Shown here piece after piece: positions 1 through 11,712 of a stretch of 64,000 nucleotides of DNA. The notes under the pieces were generated by a model. The model was given only the letters and a program-made list of their open reading frames with translations, did no database searches and was not told the DNA's origin. Source of the stretch: Heterobilharzia americana (taxonomy: Eukaryota; Platyhelminthes; Trematoda; Strigeidida; Schistosomatidae); assembly GCA_944470555.2 (NCBI GenBank), contig OX104127.1, positions 49,962,934 to 50,026,933 on the forward strand. The letters run 5' to 3'. Within the stretch, counting starts at the first letter, position 1. The number at the start of each line of letters is the position of its first letter. A program made the position numbers and the translations under genes.

Positions 1-689
1 CGAGCACGTAATATACCCGGATATTGGCGCTGAGCACTTATCTTTGATATGATGGTTCTCTAGATCCAGGAAAAATGCTTGTTAGGGGCAAATGTTAGGC
101 ATGTTTTCCAGAGTTGCTGGGTGTATAGTTGCCGGTGTAATTGCTTCCACACATTTTTTAAGCTTTGACATGGTTCATTATCTCAAAGGTTTGACAGCTG
201 TGAATGTTTGTCAAACTGCTCACTAATTTGGAAATTAAGCAGGTATCTTAGGATTTACTGTTTAATCAACAACTATCTGATGATCCACTTTAGTTTTTTG
301 CGGTTCATATACAGGCTGTTAGTTTGCTTTAAATAATTTGTAGCTTCCATGTTAATTTGCATAGAAATTATTTCGTCACTACGTTAAGATATATTATAGT
401 TTACTCAGCCATTACTACAATAGATCCAAAGGGTATTACATCGTATTCGTTGCTTTGTTGGATGTATGGCCTTCATGATATGCTTTTCTTTAAGGTCAAT
501 CCTGGAGTTAAGATTAATTCTATTTCTTCAGCTGACCGGAGATTTACGTGTTCACGTATGTTCTTGCTATCGCAAACCGAGAATACGCCAGCAGTACACT
601 AATCTTAGCTCTACTTAAGTATTTAAATATCTCGGTACTGCTGTTCATGTGTTATAGTGCAACTCAACTCTGTAGTTTTGTACACTAAG
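1..689. other. AT-rich non-coding stretch, nothing recognised
   Basis: No exon, RNA gene or repeat family could be recognised here. An open frame at 357-602 has no recognisable domain and no splice context. By position it should be an upstream intron or 5' flank of the adducin gene that starts being visible at 2310. Confidence 0.5.
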
Positions 690-905
690 CTATAAGCCAA
701 TTATTGTGCGGCTGAGGAACACACAGCCATCTTGCGCAGATCCATGCACTGGTCAATGAGCCACACCTATTGTATGGGGGCAAGTGATAGTACCCGGCTG
801 CCCAAACTTCGGTAGGTGGGGTGGGGTTCGAACCCGTAACCCACTGGTTGAAAGTCATCTTCCCAAACCACTGAGTCACACCTTCACATTGTGCGGTGGC
901 ATATA
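690..905 (-). repeat. tRNA-derived SINE, family C, minus copy
   Basis: Read on the minus strand, the copy has a tRNA-like head with an A-box-like 'ctcagtggttt' and a clear B box 'gggttcgaacccc', followed by the family body containing 'cgaagtttgggcagccgg'. The same head and body recur near 6.7, 8.4, 11.3, 20.2, 39.4, 45.6, 50.1-50.4 and 57.4 kb. This is one of the better preserved copies. The acceptor stem does not close, so it is not a functional tRNA. Confidence 0.6.
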
Positions 906-910
906 ACAAT

Positions 911-2309
911 GCCAGGTTGACCGCACCGAATTAGGTTACTGTTCAAGACAATACATACTTTTCATTCTGTTTATATGAACCAGATGCCTTGCAGCTGAAG
1001 CACTACAAGCCCGACAATCGATTCCAGTATCTTTAGTTTAGCTGATGGGTTGTATATTCAAACTTATCGAGGGTGTTTCTGCACATTTTCGAGAGCTTAG
1101 CTTTGTGAAGAAAGCTGGACATGCAAAAGTAAAAGATGTTAGCCATCCAAATTCAATCTTAAGTTAGGAGTTCGATAATGGTGGTTCTAGGAGTAAACAA
1201 GGTGTTATGAAGGCACATCTGTTTCTCTAGTTATATTCCTTTCAGTGGATTAATGATGAAATTATCGATGGTTTGTTTGAAATGTTTAGTTCCTGTAAGG
1301 AAATTTACTAGCAGTTTAACTTAGCATGTTAAAGTTGGGCTTTCAGCTTATTCCTGGACTCGTGTTCTTCTCCTCAAAAGACCTAATTCACGACGTGGTT
1401 TGGTCTGCGTATTGCGAAAGATTACCTCACGTAGTAAATACTAGACTTCTGATCGGGAGATCGAAATAACCTTCATCCTCTTAGATTAAATGCTTTGAAA
1501 TTACTTCTTGAGAGGAGAAAACAACTCACTTGCTACGTATAGGTTCGTGTAACATTGTGAATCACACCTTATTTAGAAGCTGACTACCCTGCCCCATCAT
1601 CTGAACTGATATGTAAAATGAGGTTCAGATGTGATATTTTTCCAGGAATTTTGCGTCAAATCACTGTTCTTTTTTGCTGTAGTACTTCAATAAACTGCAC
1701 CAGCATATCTAGTGACTCGTCCCGTTTAACATATGATCCTGATATCAGACTGCGTAATAAAAATAGCATCTTCAGAACGGACTGATTTCACTTCATTTCG
1801 TCTCATAGGGTTTTCATCAGCTGCATACAACGTGAACAGATCGGTAAATAATTACTTCGTTTTTAAGTTCGTTACTGTGATTAGTACTTATATGTCTATG
1901 TTGTATGTAGCTGGTGAAAGCGATGTGATTCTGACACACTTTCACTTTTCCGTCTAACTGACATTCCCTGTGGTACTTGAAGCGAAAGCGAGTGTATTAA
2001 TATGTAAAAATGAAATCACTATCATATTTATAAATGTAGATTTTTTATGATAGACAAACATTTAATCTTGTATTGACGAGATAATGTAGTCTAATATATA
2101 TTCATCTTTTTGTTCAATCTACGACTGTCCTTTAGAGGTACTCAAGTCAGTTGGTACCAGTTGTCAGCGTAAGTAATTATTTGTTTGTTGTTTGGTGTTT
2201 TGTTGTACTTCCCTGCTCATAATCACAAAGTATGTTGATAATGTCTCATCATCGATTCAGTCAGTTTTCTTTGAGCGCTGACGTATTTTTAAACAACTTC
2301 ATACTGTAG
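911..2309. other. Non-coding, probable adducin intron
   Basis: No coding exon was recognised. The stretch ends in a plausible 3' splice site, 'catactgtag' at 2300-2309. The open frame at 1733-1957 has no recognisable content. An adducin 5' exon might be hidden here, but none matched the conserved N-terminal part of the family. Confidence 0.45.
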
Positions 2310-2461
2310 GTAGCCTTCCAACGATTCCGATAAATGACCTTCGAGGTGAGGAAGCGGCTGCATATCATCGGGAAGACTGTGTATTGAGGCGCAGTCTAGC
2401 AGCACTATATCGTTTGATAGATATGCGAGGTTGGACCCATTCAATATATAATCATATATCC
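2310..2461 (+). CDS. ADD: Adducin, first visible coding exon (start of head domain)
   Basis: Adducin is a membrane-skeleton protein that caps actin fast-growing ends and promotes spectrin-actin binding. Read with one base carried in from an upstream exon, this exon encodes 'INDLRGEEAAAYHRED' and then 'LAALYRLIDMRGWTHSIYNH', matching the start of the adducin head (vertebrate forms have NDLRG, then LAAxYRL and GWxxxIYNHI). This is the beginning of the class II aldolase-like fold. The donor is 'gtaagt' at 2462 and the exon ends in phase 0. The acceptor is probably the AG at 2308-2309; the AG at 2312-2313 is an alternative that would change frame. The protein start codon is not in this exon. Confidence 0.88.
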
Positions 2462-2534
2462 GTAAGTAGTGAATATAATCCTAGTAATATGTTGTTTTGT
2501 AAATGTTGGGCACTTATTTCTGGTGATGTGTTCA

Positions 2535-2875
2535 TTGCTGGTATGGTTTATTTCAAAGTGGTATTCATCACGGTGGCACTGGATGACGGTCGCGCTGTCA
2601 TGAATTGACGGAAGTAGGAAAATTTGAACCACTGAGCTCTAACCCAGTAACTGAATGGTAACGTGCCAGCTGCGAGACCTCACCGTCCTAGGCCCGATTC
2701 CTGACGAGATCGTGGGTGGATACTACTGAGGAGTCCCATATGAGGACGAGACAGCTATCCAGTTCTCCCAGGTTTCGACTGGTCCTCCATCTAATCTCAG
2801 TTCGTAATGGATACCAAATTAGAATCAATCAATCGCCTCAAACCTCCGAAGTAATATGGTTTAATCATCCAGCTG
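2535..2875 (+). repeat. SINE-B copy with hammerhead-like tail (plus)
   Basis: The tRNA-like head is degraded. The tail around 2728-2775 reads CTGAGGA, then GTCC...GGAC, then GAGA where the hammerhead consensus needs GAAA, so the ribozyme should be dead. The 3' body 'cagttcgtaatggatacc' is shared with copies near 55.1, 57.8 and 61.7 kb. It lies in the adducin intron, sense to the gene. Confidence 0.6.
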
Positions 2876-3890
2876 CTAAACTTTAATGATATTTCATTTT
2901 GTGTTGTATTCATTGTGTGCTGTCACGCTTGCTAGTTGTAACTTTCTGGCATAAACTAACGAATAGAAATTTATAGTTTAGGTGTTTGTAAATGACGATA
3001 TTTGTGGTGTCATTCAACTCTTATATCTACGAACGATTTTTAAGTGTATTTAATGTCGGAATTTTATTGATCACAAGGATTTCTGTTCATACCACAAGTT
3101 CGTTTTTGTTATCATTGGTTCATCATAAAAAGTATAATGCTCTTCACGGCAAATGATTTCAAGCTACTATAATAAATAATATTGTAATGCAGTTCTACCC
3201 AACGTTTACTTTCACTATGCTGATGATATTTTTTACTCAAACCGATTTTGCTGTGTACAATGTTTCTAGGAAAATGCATCATGTTTCACTGTCATGCGGA
3301 AATAAAATGGTTGCAACATAATGAAAAATTGCTCATAATGTATGAATTTTAATTTTGGGGATTGAATTTTAATGAGAGACAGTAGGGATTTATTATATTC
3401 TAGCTGTAAAGTGCACATTTCTATGCGTAAATAGCGATCCTGGTAATTTTGGGCAGTATTGATAAAGTAACTTGATCGCTTGGTAAACTAGCTACGCAAT
3501 AGAAATTATTCCTCTTGTTTATAATACACTTTCGAAAAGTATGCATTAAATATTTTCATGACTAAGTTCGTTTGACACGCTTTATCAAAAGTTAGTAGAC
3601 AAAATACATCTTAACTATTCAGTAGGATTGTTAGGATGTACCGTGTATTGTGTAAAAAACCATGTGACTGTATATGAATATACAAATTATCCATTTCGAA
3701 ACTAGGAATGACTTGTATTTCTAACGAATGTATACTTATACTGTAAACTTTATTTCTGTATTACTTCATGTTATGACGATTTCAGGACATTCTCATTGTT
3801 TGTTTAACTTTCAAAATTAACGCACCGGTTGATTCCAGTTGTTTATTCCTGTTTATCTGTTGTGTTAACACTGATTTCATTTTGTTTTAG
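2876..3890. other. Adducin intron, rest
   Basis: AT-rich and without recognisable repeats. It ends in a strong polypyrimidine tract and 'ttttag' acceptor at 3885-3890. Confidence 0.6.
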
Positions 3891-3990
3891 GCCAGGTGCA
3901 CGACTAATCCAAACCATTTTCTCATCAATCCGTTTGGTCTATTATATCATGAAATTCAGGCATCTAGCTTGGTGAAAATTGATGCCAACG
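3891..3990 (+). CDS. ADD: Adducin exon, head domain strand region
   Basis: The 100-nt exon enters in phase 0 and leaves in phase 1. It encodes 'NHFLINPFGLLYHEIQASSL' followed by 'VKIDAN'. This matches the very conserved adducin block (H-F-L-I-x-P-F-G-L-L-Y-x-E-x-x-A-S-S-L-V-K-I) right after the IYNHI motif. The splice sites are 'ttttag' before 3891 and 'gtaagc' at 3991. Identification is firm because both phase and alignment continue from 2461 and into 7848. Confidence 0.95.
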
Positions 3991-4149
3991 GTAAGCAGTT
4001 TGAGTGTGAATATTCTGCTATTCATTTGTTGCTTCTCGATGAGTATTTGTTTGGTTGAGCTGTAGTATATTTCTTGGTGCATACTTTGTCTCCAGTTTCT
4101 GTTCGGATATTGGTCGAATATCTAAAGCAAAATAAGAGTTTGTTGACTA

Positions 4150-4340
4150 GTCATTATAGGGCAACCAGTTTCATGTTGTCTAGTTCTTAGTGATGGCCGA
4201 CTTCTATCAATCTTTTGCAATACGGTCACCAAGCTAGGAGGTTCATCATCTCGGTGCACTTGGATAGATGTTAGTTGGTTAGAGGCGATCAGTAAGAGTT
4301 CGCTTATTCAGTAGCTTCTGGTTAACCGGATTTATCAGAC
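4150..4340. repeat. Low-copy dispersed repeat, shared with 59.75-59.95 kb
   Basis: Blocks such as 'ttgtctagt', 'gatagatgttagttggtt' and a following 'gaggcgatcagtaag' recur, diverged, at about 59750-59950. The family could not be named. It might be an LTR or UTR piece of a larger element, but no coding part or target duplication was seen. Confidence 0.4.
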
Positions 4341-4794
4341 AACAGATTGTTTTGTCACAATTTTCTCTTTGTAATCTATGCAAATAGTTCAATAAACTTT
4401 GACTTATCAAAGTTCTGTGCAATTGTTCATCCAATTAACAATTACTTAATCAACATTAGTCAATATCAACGCAGGATTAGGTATTACTGCACAGCGGTCA
4501 AAGTTGCTGTGCATCATATCTAGTAAGAAAGCAGTAAGATAAAACATGAAAGGCAGTAGAATGGGTTGAAAGAGAGGAAGAAAGAATGAAAAAATGCTGA
4601 GTTCAGTGTAGCGGTTAAAATGAAGATTAAGTGTGGATACATCTGCGTCACATCGATTCTGATCCACACTACTTAGAGTCTCCAACCACTGGTTTCCATT
4701 GTCACCCTGACTCCAACCGATTTGTCTGCATCTTTACGCATAGCTCAAACCAACAGTCAAATATTTCATGCGCTGATGCTATATTTTAGTCTAG

Positions 4795-5245
4795 CCATCC
4801 TAAGCATTTTTCGAGCCTGAACATACTTCAGCCAACATTGTGGGACTAGGCATGTGTAACACATGTCTTTGCCATCCCAGTCGATGAAGGTTCACGACCT
4901 TATCAAGTGACTTTCCTTTCTTCCCTGAAACTGACGTGGGGGCACCACGGTACACGGCCTGTGCTACGAAGTTACAATGGTCAAACACCGGAAGCCTTTT
5001 CATGTCTTCGACCTTTATTGGCCATGTTTCACAGTCATAAAGCAGTAAAACAGCAAACTGCAGGACAGTACGCTTGGTCCTTTATAGACTTATTGGATAT
5101 CGCGGAAAAGCCGCAAATAGCGTAAGTTGGCAAGAGCCAATCGAGCCTTTTGTATCCATGCAGAGATTTCGTCTGCCACTGACCCACCAAAGTTGATCCG
5201 ACTTCCCAGGTAAGTGAAGCATTCAACGCACTCAACCATTAGTTA
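4795..5245 (-). mobile_element. RTE-clade LINE 3' fragment (SR2-like), minus
   Basis: The minus-strand frames contain pieces of the typical C-terminal part of schistosome RTE reverse transcriptases: 'KRLDWLLPTYA', then 'RLPVFDHCNF', then 'VVNLHRLGWQRHVLHMPS'. Stops and frame changes separate the pieces, so it is a dead fragment lacking the polymerase core. It lies in an adducin intron, antisense to the gene. Confidence 0.75.
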
Positions 5246-6064
5246 TACTGCTAAAAAGATAATTCACATCGTATTCAACAAAGTGACTAATTTGTTCGCT
5301 GAGTATTATTAGTATTCGGTCAACATGCAATATAGATAGAAGTCATAGAGTGATCTAAGTATATCGAAACTTAGTTGGTAAAATGCTTATCATATTTTAT
5401 GACTGTCGCAATTCTCAGTAGTGCGATTTCTGAGCTTATGTTATGATGCTGGGTAACGTTGTTAACTTGAAATTTATGTTTAATTATCTCTGTCCATGAA
5501 TTTCAGAGGTATTGTGCAGTATGAAATTCTTTTGCACTGCCGAGTTTCTTTTGAGTATCCATAAGTATCGTCTATTGAAGGTTTAGTGCTGTGACTGAAA
5601 AGTCAGACTAGTACAAATTTATTCAGTCATCGAAGTTCTCTCACTCATGCATCCTTTCAGTCATTTCAACTTTGCTATGCCGAATCCTTGTAGCTTGAGC
5701 CTTTAAACTTTTCGAGGTTTTCTGTTCTGTTAGTTTTTCCAGCTAGTTACTGTCATAGAAAGCAGATATATGGATGCTTCTATCGTATTCATAAATTTAT
5801 GGTGAATACCTCTTTGAAGTTCAGGTTTCTATAAGAAAGTAACCCGTTTGTTAAATAACACTAAAGATGACACCTACATTGATGTCAGAAGCTCTACCCT
5901 CAAAAAGTTTGTTTCGCAACAAAACATACTAATATTTTCCATAGTGCTGTACTTATGCATTATAGGTTTGTAGTGCAATGGAAAAACAACACTAATGTCT
6001 GCATATTAACCAGTGTACATTACTATAACCAAATGACAATCTTTCAAGGTAATATTCATCATGA
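5246..6064. other. Adducin intron, nothing recognised
   Basis: AT-rich sequence in which no repeat family or exon was seen. Confidence 0.5.
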
Positions 6065-6205
6065 ACCGACATCATTTGTAGAGTCATTGAAAACCTGATT
6101 CGTCCTAGTATGGGACTCTTCAGGGGTGCGCACCCATTACCCGGCCAGGGGTTCAACCCAGGACGGTCAGTTCACACGGCGTGCAATCAGTCCACACAAA
6201 CCTAC
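6065..6205 (-). repeat. SINE-B fragment, minus
   Basis: Read on the minus strand the tail has CTGAAGA, a perfect stem II (GTCC...GGAC) and GAAT. The stem III and cleavage-site segment seen in other copies is deleted. A tRNA-like B-box remnant lies near 6150. Confidence 0.55.
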
Positions 6206-6659
6206 AAACTGGAATAAATTGTATGTGTTCCCAAAAATGAATTTATTGACACAGTTACCGTCAGTTAAATTAACATCAGAGGATTAAACTTATCATTCTT
6301 CGTTGACATGCATACAAAGTGTTCATCACAGTCAACATAATTAGGAGTTGATGTATAAAGGTATATGAAGTTCGATGAATAACTGATTTTTGGTAGCCAT
6401 ATCAGCAGAAGTACGTATGGTTTAGCATATAAATTGTTTTGGAAAACTAGCTCACTTCACTCATACTAGGTTCATTTTACATATCTTGGCAAAAAACTAA
6501 GGAGTTCGATTATAATATTTAACATTTTCCAAACTTTTATAAACAGTAGGGTGAAAGAATCATGAATGCACTCGAGCATTGTTAATTGATTACCAACGCT
6601 GCATATTATTTTCTTGTTTTTCTTGAATTTCCGATATCTATTTCATGTTAAACCAGTTT

Positions 6660-6835
6660 ATGGGGCTATGGTTCATCAGTTTAGGCAGTTTACTTCCAGC
6701 CAAAGGGGTTAGGCTTTTGAACCCGGCCTCACCTACTGCGATTTGAGCAGTTAAGTAGTGTCTATTTAGCCCTCACACAATAATTGTGGCTGCTTTTCAA
6801 CTGCACACATGTGCGCGTGGTTTCTGTGGTCCTCT
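6660..6835 (+). repeat. SINE family C copy, plus
   Basis: It has a degraded tRNA-like head, then 'gaacccggcctcacctac' and the family body 'ccctcacacaata', ending in a segment with 'actgcacacatgtgc'. Related to 690-905. Confidence 0.5.
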
Positions 6836-7049
6836 CTCTCTACACCAAATACCAAGGTGTTAATCAGTGTTTGTGTCTACCTAATTTTGTGCCCAGTGTA
6901 TCACATTATTCGATTCCAACTTTAAATGTTTTAGCAAATGAATTGTTTTGATTGATGTATTGGTTGAATACAGGGTGCCAGCTTTTTAATTTGTGTCCGT
7001 CTTTGATGAACATATGTTTGATTTATATGCATCTTGTTGACTAGCAGTG

Positions 7050-7260
7050 AAGTCTAGAACGCATATTTCGTCCTGCTTGGGACTCATTCGTCAACCAGAT
7101 GTGCCTGCGCCCCAGTGAGTGGTTTTTCCCACTGGGACTCGAACCCAGTACCCATGGCTTCAGACGCCAAAGCGTCTGCTTAGAAGCCCACCTGCCAACA
7201 AAGGTCGAGCAATTCGACCCCGTATTGCAACGCAAGATTACGAGTATCGAAACTGTTGTA
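7050..7260 (-). repeat. Smα-like hammerhead SINE, minus, degraded
   Basis: On the minus strand there is a tRNA-like head with B box 'gggttcgagtcc', followed by a hammerhead tail (7063-7112) with a TTGACGA core change and a 4-base insertion in stem II. The trailing block 'ggtcgagcaattcgacc' at 7203 is shared with copies near 16.2, 32.1, 52.8 and 60.7 kb. The ribozyme is predicted inactive. Confidence 0.65.
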
Positions 7261-7847
7261 AGGCACCAGTTTGCATTAAACACTGCTATCGATCTGAACA
7301 TTTTTAACTTGGCATTCTCATCTTTTTACAGTATGACTAGTAGTTTAATTTCTACCCCCATTGTAATGTTGCTTGCTGATTGGTTAACATTTACTCTTAC
7401 TATACGAATTTCTCTAATTGCGGACAAGGTCATATTTTATGTGTATACTTATTCACGTGTTTCAATTGATTGATTATTATACTCTCGGAGTAATAAACTC
7501 TCCCATCTGCCAGCCTCGGTCTTCTCTCTATTCGCTCCAGGGTTGCAGTCAGTGGCTCTTGCGTACTAGGTTGGCTGTCAGCTAAGTGTGCGCATCCTAT
7601 TATTCGGAATATATGTATAACTGTTGGCGTACGAAGAGATAACAGAAACAATATGTTTAATTTAGTTAATCATATCATCAATTCACTCTTCCATTTCATG
7701 GGTTGTTGTATCATGATTGCGCTTCGTAATCGTTATCACTTGACCTTCTTATGGTTGTTCACTAACAACCAGTTCTTTTAATATGTTAGGTAGTTTTATT
7801 TCAGTGTTCACTTAAATACAGACAACTCTTGTTTTTATTTATTCCAG

Positions 7848-7978
7848 GTAATATAGTTGATCAAGGTAGTTCAGTGTTGGGTGTAAATAAGGCTGGATGG
7901 ACACTTCATTCTGCATTGCATTCAACTCGTAAAGATGTGAATTGTATTATTCATGTTCATTTGCCGGATGTGATAGCG
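7848..7978 (+). CDS. ADD: Adducin exon, head domain with HxH motif
   Basis: The 131-nt exon enters in phase 1 and leaves in phase 0. It encodes 'GNIVDQGSSVLGVNKAGWTL', then 'HSALHSTRKDVNCIIHVH' and 'LPDVIA'. It aligns with the adducin block D-x-G-S-T-N-L-G-V-N-x-A-G-x-T-L-H-S-A-I. The HVH pair corresponds to two zinc-binding histidines of true class II aldolases (FucA-type). The acidic residue used by those enzymes just upstream appears to be Gly here (in 'AGWTLH'), as expected for a non-enzymatic adducin head. Splice sites are 'ttccag' and 'gtaagt'. Confidence 0.96.
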
Positions 7979-8344
7979 GTAAGTCAGTTGAATAGATAAA
8001 TTTGTCTCTTGGCTGTAATTGAATATTTGCACTTTCGTTGGTTATTTTAGTCATCATAAAAAATCAGGTAAAAGACTACATATATATGTCTGCAAAGTAT
8101 TTTCAGCTGTCGGAGTGTAAGACCGGCAAACAAGTATCAACAATTTAGGAACTACGATACTGTTGTATCGATCCAGGATATTTTGTGAACATCACCGCAA
8201 GTTAGAATCAACACACAAGCAAAAGTAATGCAAGCAGTGAAACCAGTAGTACTAGCGAAGTGAAAGAAAAGTACTGATGGGATGAATGTAAGTAAAGCGA
8301 TAAGTGTAATTTCGAAACCCGAATTCTGTAACCTGTTGTATACG

Positions 8345-8525
8345 TTTTATGAATACCAGTATGGAACTGTAGCTCATTGGTTTAAGGAGATGACTTTCAA
8401 CCAACGAGTTACGAATCGATCCCCGATCCACCTACCGAAGTTTGGGTGGTACCATTAGCCTTCAGACAATAGACGTGGCTCACTGCCTACTGCACGAATG
8501 TGCACAAGTTTGCAGAGTACATTTT
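8345..8525 (+). repeat. SINE family C copy, plus
   Basis: The tRNA-like head 'tgtagctcattggttt' (A box) and a weak B box near 8415 are followed by the body 'cgaagtttgggtggtacc' and 'cactgcctactgcacgaatg'. A typical, moderately diverged member. Confidence 0.6.
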
Positions 8526-8854
8526 GATTTCAATTCGATGAATACCAGTCAGATTAATTGCTTACTTCAGTCTAACCACATGGAGATTTCTATTCTGCTC
8601 CCACTTATGGCTGTCATGGTCGGCGAAGGTATATTGGGACCAGATAGGCATAGCTCCACATCTTAGCTGACCATCTCAATTGATTCCCTTTGACACCAAA
8701 TTCAGTAATCTGATTTCGTCACCTCTCAGTGTAAATATAATATCGATAACACTGCTGACTCTGTGGTCCAACCCAGCGTGAGGGATGTCTCGAAAGCATC
8801 TAAACTGAAGTTCTTTTGAGTTTCAAGTGACTTTACTTACTGGTAAAATCCAAA

Positions 8855-11130
8855 CCCAACCGATAGCTGCTACCTTGATGTAGTGATCAGGCTTGCATAT
8901 CACAAAGACCCAACGAGCTATGCTCCCTCGAGGTCCTATCATACCAGAAACGTCTCTTGGATAGTGGTTAAACCAAAAGCAGTTACCGTTGTAGTGTGAA
9001 TTACTGCATTATGATGGGGTCTAAGGGCAAAGTCGTTTCGCTACTGGCTGACTGGGCTGTGATAGTACTGAGGTGATGTTTCCCTTGGGTCAGGTAAGAG
9101 TGCAAGGGGGAGGAAAGGTCAACCCCCCCAATAACTCACTCCACCGTCCCCTAGTGTTTTCTGGTGCCGGCGGTATGGGTTCTGTCTGTCCGGCGTTAGA
9201 AAAACCAAACCTCAAAACAACAACCCTCAGAAGACTGTTCTTGACAGCCCTCAAGCAGATGCCCCATGGGCTTTACGGTCACAAATCTTTCTTTTTCAGT
9301 TACCTTAAGAAGAAATAGCCTTCCACATTGTGGTCAACCGAGTAGTGTCAACCGCCTGCACGCTTCCTGTAGTACAGCTGACACAATCAAACATAACCTA
9401 TCCTCTTCAACTCTGTCTTCTTTGCCTTAACCTCCTGATACTAATATTAGGCCTCTTACGCCTCCAACCTCTCGCTCTGCAATTACTAAACGGCCAACGC
9501 CATCACAACCTCATCCCTAGGCTTCTTAGGTCCCGCCATCGACTTCACGTCGGAGCTTTCAACGTTCAAACTCTATGTCAAATATGACAGCAAGCATCGC
9601 TTGCCAGAACTCCGGGATCTGCAGCCATTGGTGTGTGTCGTATCTGTGAGATACACGTATACAGGACCCGAGTGTGACTGTTAAATTAAATTCACCTGAC
9701 CATAGTAGTGAGTCTTCGAAATTCACCGTTTGGATGTCCGGAGTTTCAATGGGTAGCTCTCATTGGTTCTCCGGTGTAGGCATTACATTGAGTTGTAGAG
9801 CAGAAAGTATGCTCATCGACTGGATAACAGGCAATAGTTTTCTGTATGCTGTTGTTAGACTGGACGGATCTGTAGAAACCAGGAAAGATCGGGAGACTAG
9901 TTGATGCCTATTTGTAATCCATGCCTACGCATCCAGCGATGTTGCATAGGATGAATTCTATGAAGAGTTGTCAATTTCGCTACGAAAAGAAAAACGTTCA
10001 GATGTAGTAGTAATGACAGGTGAGTGATGTTAATGCTGAGTAGGAAAGCCGAATCAGTCGGAAAGGCATCTTGACTGTATCCATGGAATCCCATATCAGC
10101 AAACTGGCAACGGTGATCATCTCTTGCAATTTTGTTCTGATATTCACTTGTTTCTGACCAGCACTAGGTTCAAGCCTAAGGAGAGACGCTGTGTCACGTG
10201 GGATCCGCTGACATCAAACCAACGATGGACACAGAAAGATCATATTGCTGTGAGGCATTGTTGTAGAGGATCGTTGGAGGATTGTTACTCTTTCTGGAAT
10301 ACCAGTTTGGACTCCAATGACGCGCTACTACAGGCTCTTGTATGTCTGCGCCTCACTAGTCGCAGGAAACAGTCGGTAGTAGAGCCTGTCTGTAGTCGAT
10401 TGGAAGATGGGAACGTCAAGTTTGAATTTAGTGAAGAAATAGCTAAGCATTTATCTAAACATGACAGCATTGCTAATCCTGAGGAAACTTGGCGTGATAT
10501 TGTCTGTTGTAGAAACCGATAAAGAATATTGGTAATGTACACTTAAAGGTCAACAAACATCATTGGATTTCTGCAACGTCATCTTAACTGATTGATGCGA
10601 GAAGACTGATTCCAGCTAGCTCTGATAACAATGAAGAGAAAAAGCAACTCAAATGTAGGTTGACCAAGAGTCTTCGCGCCGACTGCCGACGGTGGTGGGT
10701 GGCAGAAGCAATAGAGATGGGGAAGACATCAGCGGTGGGTAATACTCGGCAACTACTCAGAGTTATTAAGTATATCAGCAAGAAGAAAACGATTGTGAGT
10801 GAAACCGTATCTGTTAGTGTGAGCCGTGTGGGGAGATGTAAGCTACTTGGTTGGGTGGGGTCCTCGAGACGATAGGAATCAGTACTTTAGAACTCTTGAC
10901 GACATGGCTCAAAATCGATCACAACTTTACAGATGTATTCACTCTTTCACATCTTGTAAAAATTGAGTATTTGCGCTAACAAATTGTTTATTCTCTCACA
11001 AAATTTTGTTTACTTTGTTATTGGTCTTTTTCTATCCACTTGTTCTTCGTATACAACCACGGTGAAGTGTGGGGACCTTGAATGACTGGACCTCTGTGAG
11101 AGATCTGCATTGTTTTGGTCAATCAGTCAG
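8855..11130 (+). mobile_element. RTE-clade LINE (SR2-like) with endonuclease, internally deleted
   Basis: Order on the plus strand: a 5' leader (8855-9330, also present at 27285-27800); an apurinic-type endonuclease region with 'LHVGAFNVQTLCQI' near 9545 and the catalytic-end motif 'RWTQKDHIAVRHCCRG' near 10224; a linker with 'SLRADCRRWWVAEAIEMG' near 10670; then an abrupt join near 10800-10830 to the extreme C terminus ('VSRVGRCKLLGWVG') and the LINE 3' UTR. The reverse transcriptase is missing. Several stops and frame changes break the endonuclease. It lies in an adducin intron, sense to the gene. Confidence 0.85.
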
Positions 11131-11319
11131 TCAGTAAATTCAAAGGATTTAATTGAGCAAGTGAAGGATGTCGGCGAAATATTACTCAATAATCCTCTAG
11201 AATCTATTCAGTAATTTGTAAGAACAAATGAAACAGATAAAGGACTAATGTGTGTGTGTGTGAGGTAACAGGAATGTGATTAACGGAGCTCAGGGTCTTT
11301 TCTGTGCTATTATGTGAAG

Positions 11320-11475
11320 AGTGGAGGTGTGGCCTATCGACCTACGAACTCAAATTCCCAACAATGGGTCGTTTAGTTTGAATCTTACTTCACCTACTTT
11401 AGTTTAGGTGATCGGGTAAGTATCATAAGCCCTCACACAACAAGTGTGGCTCGTGACCTAGTATACAAACGCTTA
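11320..11475 (+). repeat. SINE family C copy, plus, directly after the LINE
   Basis: A diverged head, then 'agccctcacacaacaagtg' and 'tggctcgtgacctagtatac' of the family body. A (TG)n stretch at 11250-11262 precedes it. Confidence 0.5.
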
Positions 11476-11712
11476 CCGGGTTAACTTACATATAACATAT
11501 GAGAGTGATGTCAGTAATTCTGCTTAGAGTTCTTGAAAGTCAAATAGGGATGACGTTCAAGCCAAAAAAACTCATAGAAACAAGCTTTGTGAAGTTGAGT
11601 CCTATTGACTCCAATTATATTGCCAACAAGATAACTTAGTACTGATTATTTTCGTGTTAAAGCTCCTACTTTGTAATTTATTGTATATATTCTTAAACGT
11701 TTTTTTCACTAG

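Noticed and set aside
7099..7473. 124-codon open frame
   Set aside because: It runs through an Smα-like SINE antisense and then intron sequence; no domain.
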